Source: Flavipsychrobacter sp.
GTDB lineage: Bacteria > Bacteroidota > Bacteroidia > Chitinophagales > Chitinophagaceae
Direction of reading: 5' to 3'
Assembly: GCA_021155965.1 (NCBI GenBank)
Contig: JAJNBJ010000004.1
Coordinates: 158,985-222,984 of the forward strand
DNA length: 64,000 nt
Shown: positions 32,501 through 41,800 of the stretch, piece after piece
How the letters are laid out: each line of letters opens with the position of its first letter
How positions within the stretch are numbered: position 1 is the first letter of the stretch
The notes under the pieces: model-generated
Told to the model about the DNA's origin: nothing
The model's input: the letters and a program-made list of their open reading frames with translations, nothing else
Database searches by the model: none
Position numbers and translations under genes: made by a program

Positions 32501-34176
32501 CAAAAGACGGCGTGCCGCAAACACCGGTTGTTGTTACTATACCGCCGGACAGCTCGGTAACGCTCATTAACCTGTGCCATGGTGTGTATGATAACTTTGT
32601 TGCGCGCACCGGTGGTGTATGTGTGTCCAACTCACTTGGGCCTATCACACTTACCGTGCCGCCGTTCACTATCCGCGCAGACACTTTCAGGGGGCCGACC
32701 AAGTGTGGTTTCTGCGATGGTTTCATCAGGATATTTGGCGTGTATCCCGGGCAGACGGATACCTTCTATTACGACAGGGATGGTGTGCCGCAGCCACCGG
32801 TGAGTTTCATTATTCCGCCGGATAGCCAGGTGGTAATTACAGGCCTGTGCAAAGGGGTTTATACCAACATTATTGCTAAAACAGCAGGTGTATGTGTATC
32901 AAATGCCTTAGGCCCGGATACACTGAAGGAACCACCGATAATACCCGATTTTGATTATGTTATCCGTGAGGATTGCGACGGCGATACGCTTATTACTACT
33001 AATAAATCGTGGCCTGCATCAGACCTTAGCTATACATGGTCGTTCGGAGATGGCGGTATAAGCGCTGCAACACATCCTATACATGTGTATTACAGCCCCG
33101 GTACGTTCGATATCAAGCTGATCATTACCAACACAAGGTGTTACGACAGTATTACCAAGTCGATAACGCTTAATAACCTCATCAATGCAGGCTTTAATGC
33201 TGTGCCCGACAGCTTCATATGCCAGGGAGAATCCGTGGCATTGACGAACACATCGCTGGGTGTGGATATGAGGTATGTATGGCTGTTTGGTGATGGTGCA
33301 ACTGCAACAACGCTTAATGCGTCGCATATTTATCCAAATACAGGTAAGTACAATGTGAAGCTTGCCGTTACCAACTATGTGCCTTGCTTCGATACCGCCA
33401 CCAGGCTGCTGGAGGTGGATTCTATCAGCGTTATCAGCATGAAGGCGACAGACAGTGTTATCTGTAAGGCAACAGGCATCACTTTTACAGGCATTTATAC
33501 CGATATAGGATTGAGGAGCGTGATATGGCATTTTGGAGATGGCGACAGTATCAGGAATGTGAACCCTATTTCGCACATGTTTGATGGTGCAGGCATATAC
33601 ACTGTGACGGTGGCTGCCGATTACCGCGCATGCCCCGATACCAGCGCAAGCCGCAGGTTCGTAGTGTATGGCAGCCCGGGGCTTTACATTGGGACCGATA
33701 CATCAATATGCAAAGGCAGTGTGGCGATAAGGCTGGGAGACTATAAAAATATCAATGACCCAGATGCGCGCTGGCGGTGGAGTACGGGACAAACAACCGC
33801 TGAAATAAACGTAGTAGAGCCGGGCGTGTATTATGCAACTGTTTACATTAACGGCTGCCAGTCCACAGATACTGTGGAGGTGTTCAACGACTGCTACATC
33901 AACCTGCCGAATGCGTTCACACCGAACGGCGATGGCATGAACGACTACTTTTTCCCACGCGAGTTGCTGACGAGAGGGTTGACCACCTTCAGGATGGACA
34001 TCTACAACCGGTGGGGCGAGCTCATCTTCACCACAGAGAGCCTTGATGGCAGGGGATGGGATGGCAGCTACAATGGCCAAATGCAGCCCCAGGGCGTATT
34101 TATCTATGTGCTGCACGCCACCTTCAAAGACGGCCAGCGCTTCGACCATAAGGGGAACGTTACGCTGTTGAAGTAA
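29521..34176 (+). CDS. Giant T9SS type B surface protein with seven 91-residue repeats
   Basis: About 1550 residues. The frame opens at a TTG (29473), but the ATG at 29521 (or 29524) starts a proper signal (MMKKLMPYYKKLLCSFALVLASICTYA). The N-terminal domain (NHLVGMDLFYTWVTGNTYKITLIAYADCG) is paralogous to that of the 25733 gene. A bridging region comes next, then seven tandem modules of exactly 91 residues, most with CGxCNG, PGQTDT, YTRDG and GLCxGxYDNF motifs. Three PKD-like domains follow (WSFGDGG, WLFGDGA, WHFGDGD). The end is a type B T9SS sorting domain (LPNAFTPNGDGMNDYFFP...YNRWGELIF...GVFIYVLHATF). The strictly spaced Cys pairs suggest one disulfide per module in a rod-like stalk. The likely role is adhesion or gliding-related surface contact. 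Confidence 0.92.
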   Translation: MMKKLMPYYKKLLCSFALVLASICTYANHLVGMDLFYTWVTGNTYKITLIAYADCGSAATTSAFAALSSNAPEIYIYNGATYVTTIRLAIQPPTTGVEITPVCPADMANTQCTNVTYTIPGIKKFVYSLNYTVSGPSAVWRFLFTGQLAGVGSLAGRALSITNISSSPVTYTQLVDTLNNTTYHNSSPTLSNVPTPFFCLDNDDNYNPGAIDPDGDSLRFFLVRGEAGSTTSTPGGFVTYLGSYTPTAPLGVTTMSFDQRTGHLAFHPDILQRSLVVYNIREFRAGTFVGTSQREMTFLVQTCTNTPPTGRLDRSTGSGVIDDATHFHICRNSGPFSIFMDPTQADTTNNITVTVAGLPAGCTFTTTGNGTPHPHCTISWTSTGVTPGIYTFYVTFTDDNCPLAGTQTIAYTISILTEPAVTFSILSSATCTKRAAVNIIPSGGGSPWIIKVSRPGDTIQTFTGVTGTFLDSIPVGSFTITAFSSAAFSCRASVPITIAGPTPISLTPTFTNPTYCGASDGTIRLYHNLVPGAVDTVKYTFNGIWQTPITRTVAPDSTILLTGLLAGTYASITTTYYYCTSNPAGPIVLTNPPFTMRALSFVNPVWCGVCNGSITIYGLRPGQTDTVNYTRDGIAQPAVSRFVGPDSTITITGLCPGTYDNFIARTAGVCVSNRLGPVTLSAPPFTIRTLTSTNPAYCGICNGTVKIWGVHPGGPDTVSYTRDGIAQPPFASLVGSDSTITITGLCQGTYDNVIVRAGPTCVSNRLGPAVLTVPPFTMRAISFTNPSYCGICNGVIRLYGLYPGQTDTITYTKDGVPQPAVIRTIGADSQVVITGLCAGVYANFVARTGGICVSNTLGPVTLTVPPFTIRALSFRNPDYCGVCNGRITIHGAYPGQRDTVSYTKDGVAQTPFIAVVAPDSTITITGLCHGVYDNFIARTGGVCVSNRLGPVTLTVPPFTIRALSHTNPVYCGICNGTITIYGAYPGQTDTISYTKDGVPQTPVVVTIPPDSSVTLINLCHGVYDNFVARTGGVCVSNSLGPITLTVPPFTIRADTFRGPTKCGFCDGFIRIFGVYPGQTDTFYYDRDGVPQPPVSFIIPPDSQVVITGLCKGVYTNIIAKTAGVCVSNALGPDTLKEPPIIPDFDYVIREDCDGDTLITTNKSWPASDLSYTWSFGDGGISAATHPIHVYYSPGTFDIKLIITNTRCYDSITKSITLNNLINAGFNAVPDSFICQGESVALTNTSLGVDMRYVWLFGDGATATTLNASHIYPNTGKYNVKLAVTNYVPCFDTATRLLEVDSISVISMKATDSVICKATGITFTGIYTDIGLRSVIWHFGDGDSIRNVNPISHMFDGAGIYTVTVAADYRACPDTSASRRFVVYGSPGLYIGTDTSICKGSVAIRLGDYKNINDPDARWRWSTGQTTAEINVVEPGVYYATVYINGCQSTDTVEVFNDCYINLPNAFTPNGDGMNDYFFPRELLTRGLTTFRMDIYNRWGELIFTTESLDGRGWDGSYNGQMQPQGVFIYVLHATFKDGQRFDHKGNVTLLK
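31021..32931 (+). repeat. Seven tandem repeats of exactly 273 bp
   Basis: The marker codons before the conserved Cys-Gly fall at 31063, 31336, 31609, 31882, 32155, 32428 and 32701: a constant step of 273 bp with no indel. Units 2-6 are most alike; units 1 (CGASDG) and 7 (CGFCDG) at the edges are more diverged, the usual result of expansion from the middle. Unit boundaries are set arbitrarily. Confidence 0.92.
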
Positions 34177-34189
34177 AGAGCTGTTTGTC

Positions 34190-34263
34190 TGCGTCAGGAT
34201 TTTCATCTACGTGCTGCATGCAATATTTAAGGACGGCCGGCGTTTTGATGATAGTGGGAATGA
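34190..34263 (+). pseudogene. Relic of a T9SS type B C-terminal domain
   Basis: From 34202 the plus strand reads FIYVLHAIFKDGRRFDDSGNE, nearly identical to the last residues of the gene just upstream (FIYVLHATFKDGQRFDHKGN). It has no start of its own and decays after about 21 codons. It is a leftover from a partial duplication or from the deletion of a paralogous gene that once lay here. Confidence 0.8.
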
Positions 34264-34339
34264 GTTTGCTTCGATAGGTGATCATTTCAATTATATACCG
34301 TAGATAATAAGGAAACACTTCTATCCTAATCTTATCCTT

Positions 34340-36547
34340 ATGAAATTGCTTCGCAGTTTATGCATTGTCTTTTTGTTTAGTACCCCCACACATGCGCAAA
34401 ATTGGTTTTGGGCAAGAACTGTTGGTCATGCAGAGCCAATATCAACTGTGGCTCACAGAGGTATCAACTCGGGTGTTGTTGCAATAGGTGATGACAACAG
34501 CATATATACCAGTATAGTGAATTGGAGTAATAATCTCAGGATAGGCAATACAGCCATTTATGATTCCGTAATTTATGCCGGTAGTGTTACAGAAATCAAC
34601 CCGCAGGCTATAATAGTTAAGTATACAATGACCGGGGACGTTGCATGGGTTAAGGGTGGGGTGGATGGCACATCATTCCCTATTGATATTGCCACAGATC
34701 ATTCAGGTAATGTGTATTTATTCGGTGCTTTTTTAAGTGATAGTATCCGGTTTGATTCTTTTTATGCTGTAAATCCAAGGTTTCATTTAAGGGCCATAGG
34801 TATTGCAGCCTGCAACTATTTTCTGCTTAAGATAGCGCCCACGGGTGATATTGCCTGGATGAGGACAGGGTCACTTTCATTAAGAAGCCTGCGCTATCAT
34901 TTTACCATGCAGGGTGGGATAGCTGTGGATGGGCAGGATAATATTTACATAGCAAGTTCTATTAAAGATTCGACCGTAACTTTTGGGCCACATACGGTTG
35001 TTCATGCACACCCGGGGTTTGATGATATTTTCATTGCAAAATATACGAATGATGGTGCGCCGGTATGGTTTAGGTCTTATGGTGGTGACCTTGATGATGA
35101 AGTGAATGGAATTGAAGTAAGTAAGGGAAGGGTATATATTACCGGTAACTTCAATTCCCAGGGCTTTGGCATTGGCAGCGATACACTCAATTATGTTGGT
35201 CCGCCTATTATGCCGGGTTCCAGGACAGAGAACAGTTATTATGCGGCGTTTGATACAGCAGGCAACTCTATATGGGCAAAATGCAGCCCAAGCTACGCAG
35301 AGCCAACTAACATTTTAACCGGCTCGACAGGCAATATTTACATCACCGGTGGTGCCACCCATGGGCCGTACATGACATGGGGCGATGATTCTGTAGTGCT
35401 GCCTACATTGGGTACTGCGGGTTTTTTAGCTTCTGTTGACAGGGACGGAAATACGAGATGGTTAAAAACTTTTTCTCAAAAAACAGCGCATTTCGCCAAT
35501 TCAAATATTGTTCGTGGAATTACCATTACGCCTTGTAATAAGATATGGATCAGCGGTGGGTATGATAAGGTGGGTGGTGTGATGCTGGATACTACAGTGT
35601 TGCAGGATACTACAGGAGGAGTATTTGCGGCCGAGTTTGATGATGCGGGAAAGCTATTGACAGCGTATAAAGTACCGTCGGGAGATGTAGCATTGTCTGC
35701 CGTGGCGGCAGATAGCTTCAGTAACGTTTATCTTTATTCGAATTTCAACAATACTACAGCGCCATTTGCAGTAGCAAATGATACCCTGCATTTGTTCCCG
35801 GGTGTGAGCAGGAACATATTCCTTGCAAAATTTACCCCTCCCGGTGGACAGCTATTTGAAGAGACAGGTTTTTGCCCGGATGGGAGTACTACGATAACTG
35901 TTCCGCAAGGTTATGAGCGATTTTTTTGGAATACAGGCAGTGAAGATGCCGCGATAAGTGTAAACAATGCAGGCAATTTTATTTCTTACAGTTATTCGCC
36001 AGATTGTAAGTTAGCAGTGACAAAGCATGTAGCAGTAAGTGAAATAGTCCTGGACCCTTTTGTGAAAGATATTTCTTATTGCTGGGAAACAGGAATTAAT
36101 ATTGTTTTAGATCCGGCTGCGCCCGCAGGTTCGTCGTACTTGTGGAGCACGGACCAGAATGATGCTGTTATATCGGTTGCTGCGCCGGGCACCTATTGGG
36201 TGAATATTGCAAAAGGTGGCTGCTCTGTAGCCGATACCTTTAAAGTAAGTGAGCATCAATGTAATTGTGTGTCACTTCCCAACGCATTTACCCCCAATGG
36301 GGATGGTGTGAACGACCTGCTGGCTGTGGTCAGCAAGGCGGGATGTATATTGGAGCAATTTTCTCTTTCAGTATATAACAGGTGGGGGAATGTTGTTTTC
36401 AGGTCAAACAGCCATATGGCTTCATGGGACGGGACATGGAATGGTATAGTTCAGGATATGGGTGTATATATGTATTCCATGGAGTATAAAACAAATTATG
36501 ATAACGGGTCACGCAGGCTGAAAGGGAATGTGACGTTAATAAAGTAA
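34340..36547 (+). CDS. T9SS type B secreted protein with propeller-like repeats
   Basis: A 735-residue protein with a signal peptide (MKLLRSLCIVFLFSTPTHAQ). Residues about 25-510 contain SBBP/propeller-like repeats with the pattern 'IAKYTNDGAPVWFRSYGGD', 'GNVYLFGAF', 'GNIYITGGAT' and 'SNVYLYSNF'. Two short beta modules with WNTGSEDAAISVNNAG and WSTDQNDAVISVAAPGTYWV follow. The C-terminus is a type B T9SS domain (LPNAFTPNGDGVNDLLAV...YNRWGNVVFRS...MGVYMYSMEY). Its codon use is more AT-rich than that of the two genes upstream. Function is unknown beyond surface display or secretion. It is the fourth T9SS cargo gene in a row. Confidence 0.88.
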   Translation: MKLLRSLCIVFLFSTPTHAQNWFWARTVGHAEPISTVAHRGINSGVVAIGDDNSIYTSIVNWSNNLRIGNTAIYDSVIYAGSVTEINPQAIIVKYTMTGDVAWVKGGVDGTSFPIDIATDHSGNVYLFGAFLSDSIRFDSFYAVNPRFHLRAIGIAACNYFLLKIAPTGDIAWMRTGSLSLRSLRYHFTMQGGIAVDGQDNIYIASSIKDSTVTFGPHTVVHAHPGFDDIFIAKYTNDGAPVWFRSYGGDLDDEVNGIEVSKGRVYITGNFNSQGFGIGSDTLNYVGPPIMPGSRTENSYYAAFDTAGNSIWAKCSPSYAEPTNILTGSTGNIYITGGATHGPYMTWGDDSVVLPTLGTAGFLASVDRDGNTRWLKTFSQKTAHFANSNIVRGITITPCNKIWISGGYDKVGGVMLDTTVLQDTTGGVFAAEFDDAGKLLTAYKVPSGDVALSAVAADSFSNVYLYSNFNNTTAPFAVANDTLHLFPGVSRNIFLAKFTPPGGQLFEETGFCPDGSTTITVPQGYERFFWNTGSEDAAISVNNAGNFISYSYSPDCKLAVTKHVAVSEIVLDPFVKDISYCWETGINIVLDPAAPAGSSYLWSTDQNDAVISVAAPGTYWVNIAKGGCSVADTFKVSEHQCNCVSLPNAFTPNGDGVNDLLAVVSKAGCILEQFSLSVYNRWGNVVFRSNSHMASWDGTWNGIVQDMGVYMYSMEYKTNYDNGSRRLKGNVTLIK

Positions 36548-36589
36548 CAGGTGTGCAGGTACACAGGCCTGGGGTTCCGATAATTTCCC

Positions 36590-36597
36590 GACCTTTG
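36590..36597 (+). promoter_or_regulatory. -7-like box before uvrB
   Basis: GACCTTTG followed by CAG, one mismatch from TAnnTTTG, only 8 bp from the uvrB ATG. If used, the transcript would be almost leaderless. The same CTTTGCAG context occurs before rpmI. Confidence 0.4.
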
Positions 36598-36604
36598 CAG
36601 CCGC

Positions 36605-38635
36605 ATGAATTTTCATATCCACCGCCCATACGAGCCCGCCGGAGACCAGCCGGAAGCGATACGGCAATTGGCGGAGGGCATAGAGCAGGGAGAAAAGTTC
36701 CAGACGTTGCTGGGTGTTACCGGCTCCGGTAAAACATTTACAGTTGCCAATGTGATAGACAAAGTTCAGAAACCCACCCTGGTGCTTACGCACAACAAAA
36801 CACTGGTGGCGCAACTGTATGGCGAGCTGCGGCAATTCTTCCCGGATAATGCGGTGGAATATTTTGTGTCGTACTACGATTATTACCAACCAGAGGCATA
36901 CCTGCCTACATCGAACACTTACATTGAGAAAGACCTGTCTATAAATGAAGAACTGGAGAAGCTGCGGCTGCGCGCCACATCCAATTTGCTGAGCGGGCGA
37001 AAGGATATTATTGTAGTGGCATCGGTATCGTGTATCTATGGTATTGGTAACCCTACCGAGTATGAGAACAGCATCATCCGATTTGGCAGGGGCGATAATG
37101 TGGGCCGCAACCACTTCCTGCACCAGTTGGTGAACTCATTATACAACCGCAGCCAGGGAGATTTTGGGCGTGGTTCTTTTCGTGTGAATGGCGATACGGT
37201 GGACGTGAACCTGCCTTATGTGGATTATGGCTACCGCGTAACTTTCTTTGGAGATGAGATAGAAGAGATAGAAAGCTTCGAGCCCGATACGGGTAAACGT
37301 ATCGGCACAATGGAGAATGCGGCAATATTCCCAGCTAATCTCTACATTGCCCCGCGCGACCAGATGAGCCAGATCATCTACGAGATACAGGATGAGATGA
37401 CCGCGCAGGTGGAATATTTCAAGAGCCTTGGAAAATTTATAGAGGCGCAACGTATAAAAGAGCGGGTGAGCTACGACCTGGAGATGATACAGGAGCTGGG
37501 TTACTGCAGCGGTATTGAGAACTACTCAAGATTCCTGGACAGGAGAAAACCCGGTGCGCGGCCTTTCTGTTTGCTGGATTATTTTCCGAGCGACTTTTTG
37601 CTGGTGGTTGATGAGAGCCACGTTACCATTCCGCAGATAAGCGGCATGTATGGTGGCGACCGATCGAGGAAAATGACGCTGGTGGATTTTGGTTTCCGCC
37701 TGCCATCGGCGCTGGATAACAGGCCGCTGAATTTTTATGAGTTCGAATCGAAGCTATCGCAGGTGCTGTTCATCAGTGCAACACCCGGCAAGTATGAGCT
37801 GGAGCAGTGCGGAGGGGTAGTGGTGGAGCAGATAGTAAGGCCTACGGGCCTGCTGGAACCGCCTATAGAGATACGCCCGAGCATGAACCAGATAGACGAC
37901 CTGCTGGATGAAATAGACAAGCGCGTGAAGAAGGGCGACCGTGTGCTGGTAACCACCCTCACCAAACGAATGGCAGAGGAGCTGGATAAATACCTGAAGC
38001 GCATTAATGTAAACTCAAAATACATCCACTCGGAGGTGGATACGCTGGAGCGTGTGGAAATTTTGCGCGACCTTCGCCTGGGCGTTATTGATGTGCTGGT
38101 GGGTGTGAACCTGCTGCGCGAGGGGCTTGACCTGCCGGAAGTATCGCTGATGGCGATACTGGATGCAGATAAAGAAGGGTTTTTAAGAGATGAGCGCTCG
38201 CTGACACAGATGGCGGGGCGCGCTGCCCGCAATGTGGATGGCCTGGTGATATTCTATGCCGATAAGATGACCGACAGCATGCGCCGCACTATAGACGAGA
38301 CCAACCGCCGCCGCGACAAACAGTTAGCATACAATGCCGCCCATGGCATTACCCCGACGACCATCAAAAAATCTGTGCAGGAGATAATGCTGCAGGGGTC
38401 TGTGCTGGATATTAAGGGATATGATGAAAAAAGTGGCTATGCCGTGCATGATACCCCGTTGCCCGTTGCGGCTGAAGAGGGCGCCGAATACCGCACCCCC
38501 GCCCAATTGGACAAGCTGATAACCAAAACCCGCAAAGCCATGGAAAAGGCCGCCAAAGACCTTGATTTTATGGAAGCCGCCCGCCTCCGCGACAGCCTTT
38601 TTGAGCTGGAAAAAGAAAAAACCGCGATGAAATAG
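36605..38635 (+). CDS. uvrB: Excinuclease ABC subunit B
   Basis: A 676-residue protein of normal length. UvrB is the damage-verifying helicase-like subunit of nucleotide excision repair: it is loaded by UvrA and then recruits UvrC. The Walker A motif GVTGSGKT (about residues 38-45), the beta-hairpin YYDYYQPEAYLP (about 92-103) that is threaded between DNA strands, the DESH box (LLVVDESHVTIP), the helicase motif QMAGRAARN and the C-terminal UVR domain that binds UvrC (LEKEKTAMK end) are all visible. It stands alone between T9SS cargo genes, so it is probably transcribed on its own. Confidence 0.99.
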   Translation: MNFHIHRPYEPAGDQPEAIRQLAEGIEQGEKFQTLLGVTGSGKTFTVANVIDKVQKPTLVLTHNKTLVAQLYGELRQFFPDNAVEYFVSYYDYYQPEAYLPTSNTYIEKDLSINEELEKLRLRATSNLLSGRKDIIVVASVSCIYGIGNPTEYENSIIRFGRGDNVGRNHFLHQLVNSLYNRSQGDFGRGSFRVNGDTVDVNLPYVDYGYRVTFFGDEIEEIESFEPDTGKRIGTMENAAIFPANLYIAPRDQMSQIIYEIQDEMTAQVEYFKSLGKFIEAQRIKERVSYDLEMIQELGYCSGIENYSRFLDRRKPGARPFCLLDYFPSDFLLVVDESHVTIPQISGMYGGDRSRKMTLVDFGFRLPSALDNRPLNFYEFESKLSQVLFISATPGKYELEQCGGVVVEQIVRPTGLLEPPIEIRPSMNQIDDLLDEIDKRVKKGDRVLVTTLTKRMAEELDKYLKRINVNSKYIHSEVDTLERVEILRDLRLGVIDVLVGVNLLREGLDLPEVSLMAILDADKEGFLRDERSLTQMAGRAARNVDGLVIFYADKMTDSMRRTIDETNRRRDKQLAYNAAHGITPTTIKKSVQEIMLQGSVLDIKGYDEKSGYAVHDTPLPVAAEEGAEYRTPAQLDKLITKTRKAMEKAAKDLDFMEAARLRDSLFELEKEKTAMK

Positions 38636-38665
38636 TGATGAGGGTTAATGTTTTTTTTAATAACA

Positions 38666-38700
38666 CCTCCCTCTCCTTCAGGAGAGGGTCGGGGTGAGGT
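38666..38700 (+). repeat. GC-rich palindromic repeat after uvrB
   Basis: CCCTCTCCT (38669-38677), TC, AGGAGAGGG (38680-38688), then TCGGGGTGAGG. This form of intergenic palindrome is common in many bacterial genomes. It may also end uvrB transcription. Confidence 0.6.
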
Positions 38701-38827
38701 TTTAGGGTGTGCGATTTTTTTTACAAATAATAGCCATTTTTTACTTAAATTTGAGCTAGTAAAGAATGGTTATATGAAACGACCGTAAGGGAGTTCCATC
38801 TTGCCTGAACAAATAAATTATATTCAG

Positions 38828-41800
38828 ATGAACAAAATCTACAAACAGGTAGTTTGCTTTGCTATTGCCTTAATAGCACTTACCTATACGAATCCCATCA
38901 ATGCACAGGTTATTTTTACAATTGCGGGAAATGGTATTTCTGATACATCATCAGGTGGTGTTTCGGCTACCACCGTGCCCCTTCTTACACCGTATGCTGT
39001 AGTTTCAGATGCGGCTGGTAATGTATACATTGCTGACAGGGGTGCCCAAGTCGTTAAAAAAATTGATCTCTCAGGGATCATAACGATTTTTGCAGGTACC
39101 CTGGATGTTGCTGGTTCTACTGGCGATGGAGGAGCTGCAACGGCGGCGACTTTAAATGCACCGCAAGGTTTGGCTGTTGATGCTTCCGGTAATGTTTATA
39201 TCAGTGAAAATGGCGGAACTGGTCGTGTGCGCAAAGTGGACCTGTTTGGCAATATTTCCACGTTTGCAACAACGTTAATGGCAGGCGCGGCAGGCATGTG
39301 CTTCGACGGTTCCGGAAATTTATATGTTGCGTGCTTTGGGGCTGCGAGTATGAGGGTGATGAAGGTGACGCCCGGGGGGGTAGCCAGCGTTTATGCCGGT
39401 GCTGGCGGCGCAGGCCACACAGGCGATGGCGGCCCTGCAACTGCTGCGCAATTGCACAGGCCTATAAGCGTTGCCATGGATGCTTCGGGCAATTTGTATA
39501 TAGCCACATTCAGTAACAATGTCATCCGGAAAGTAGATGCTGGTGGCATTATTACTACTTTTTGCGGCACGTCACTTACTCCTGGTTTTAGCGGAGATGG
39601 CGGGCCGGCATCTGCCGCGTTATTGAACAGGCCGCAGAGCGTTGCCTACGATGCAACCGTTAACAAACTGTATATAGGTGATGTCCTGAATAACAGGATA
39701 CGCCAGGTGGACCTGGCCACCAATATTATCAGCACTTTTGCGGGAACCGGAAGCGTGGCTCCCTACGCCGATCCGGAGCCGGCAACTGCGGCTAATATTA
39801 ATTTTAGCCCCAATCCAGCCAATCTGTTTGTAGATCCATCGGGAAAAATTTATTTTAACCAGGGCGCCCGTGCGCGTGTTATAGTGCCCTGCACATCGGG
39901 CCTGCCGGTGGTAAGCCCAAGCAGCGGCCCTGCAAATATTTGCGAGGCAGCGGCTGCCACTGTTGTCAACACTACTCCGGGCGGTATATGGAGCTCAGCC
40001 AATCCTTCCGTAGGTTCTGTAGATGCGTCAGGCATGGTTACTGGTGTATCAGGTGGTACTACTACAATTAATTACACCGTATGGAACGGCTGCGGCTTCA
40101 CTACCGTAGGCCACCCGGTAACTATTGACCCGCTGCCTTCGGTAAGCGCTATCTCCGGTGCGCCGGATGTTTGTGTGGCTTCTATGATCACGCTTTCCAG
40201 TTCCACCCCCGGCGGCACATGGGCCAGCACTAACGGCAACGCTGCTGTTGGCTCAACTGGGGATGTTACCGGCGTCACCGCAGGTGTGGATACCATTATG
40301 TATTCGGTTACCAACTTCTGCGGCACCACTACGGTATCTGCGGAGGTTACGGTTAACCCTTTACCCTTTGCAGGCACGCTCAGCGGCCCCACTGCGGTTT
40401 GCGTAGGTTCCACCATCACGCTTACGCCCTCGGTGGGCAGTGGCTCATGGTCGGCTTCCAACCCTAATGCCACCGTTTCAGCAGGTTTCGTAACAGGGGT
40501 AACGGCAGGTGTGGATACCATAGAATATACCGTTGCCAATATGTGTGGCACCGCAACTGCCACGCACCAGGTAACAGTGACACTTACCCCTTATGTAACC
40601 CCCATCAGCGGCTCTCCCGTTATTTGTATCGGGTTGACCGAAACCTATACCAATGCTACGCCCAGTGGTACCTGGTCCAGTTCCGGTACAGGCACTATCC
40701 CCGGCATGACCCCCGGCGATTTTGTTGGCGTTTCCACCGGCCCGGATGTGATCAGCTATTCTGTTACGGAGCCATGCGGCACAACCACGGTAACTTATCC
40801 CATCACGATAGATGCGCCCCCGATGGTAGGTGCTATATCAGGCCCGCCTGATGTTTGCGAAGCCGCTACCATTACACTGACCAACCCAACCCCGGGCGGT
40901 TTCTGGAACGTTGTGACCCCAATGTCTACGGTATTATCTGTAACCGGTTCCGGTGTGGTTTCCGGTCTGAGTGCAGGCACCGATACCATTGCTTATTCTG
41001 TGTTCAATACCTGTGGTTCTGCGACTACATACCACTACGTAACGGTTAACCCGTTGCCTGACTCCGGCATTATATCCGGCCCCGTCAATGTTTGTGTGGC
41101 GTCAACCATTACCCTCACCGAAACTGTTTCCGGCGGAACGTGGACAGTAGACAATACCACAGCCTCTATTACAGGCGGTGGTGTGGTTTCAGGGCTTGTT
41201 GCCGGTACTAATATCGCTTACTATACTGTTGTCAATATGTGCGGAACCGCAACGGCCTCTTTCCCGTTCACTGTTGTGCCACTGCCTGATGCCGGCATTA
41301 TCACCGGCCCATCGGTAGTGTGCGAGGCATCCACCATGGTGCTCATAGATACAGTGCTGGGTGGCGTATGGGGTACAATAGACACTAATGCTTCTGTATC
41401 AACATCAGGTGTGGTGAGTGGTGTGTACCCCGGCCTTGATACCATTACTTATTCCTACACCAACATGTGCGGTACCGATGTTGCTGCTTTCCCTGTCAGT
41501 GTTAATCCGCTGCCCCGTGCAGGCACTATAACAGGCGCTACACAGGTATGTGTTGGCGCTACGGCTACAGTTGCAGATACGGCTGCAGGCGGTACCTGGA
41601 GCTTTGTGGGTTCGCTGGCTACGGTGGATGGCACTACCGGTGTGATGACCGGTGTGGCTGTGGGTGTGGATACGGTTATGTACTCCGTCACTAATTCATG
41701 CGGCACAGATATTGTAAAGCGCCCCGTTACGGTGAACGATGTGCCTGCTGTATTGCCAATATTCGGGCCGGACGAAGTATGTGTCGGTTCAACCATTACC

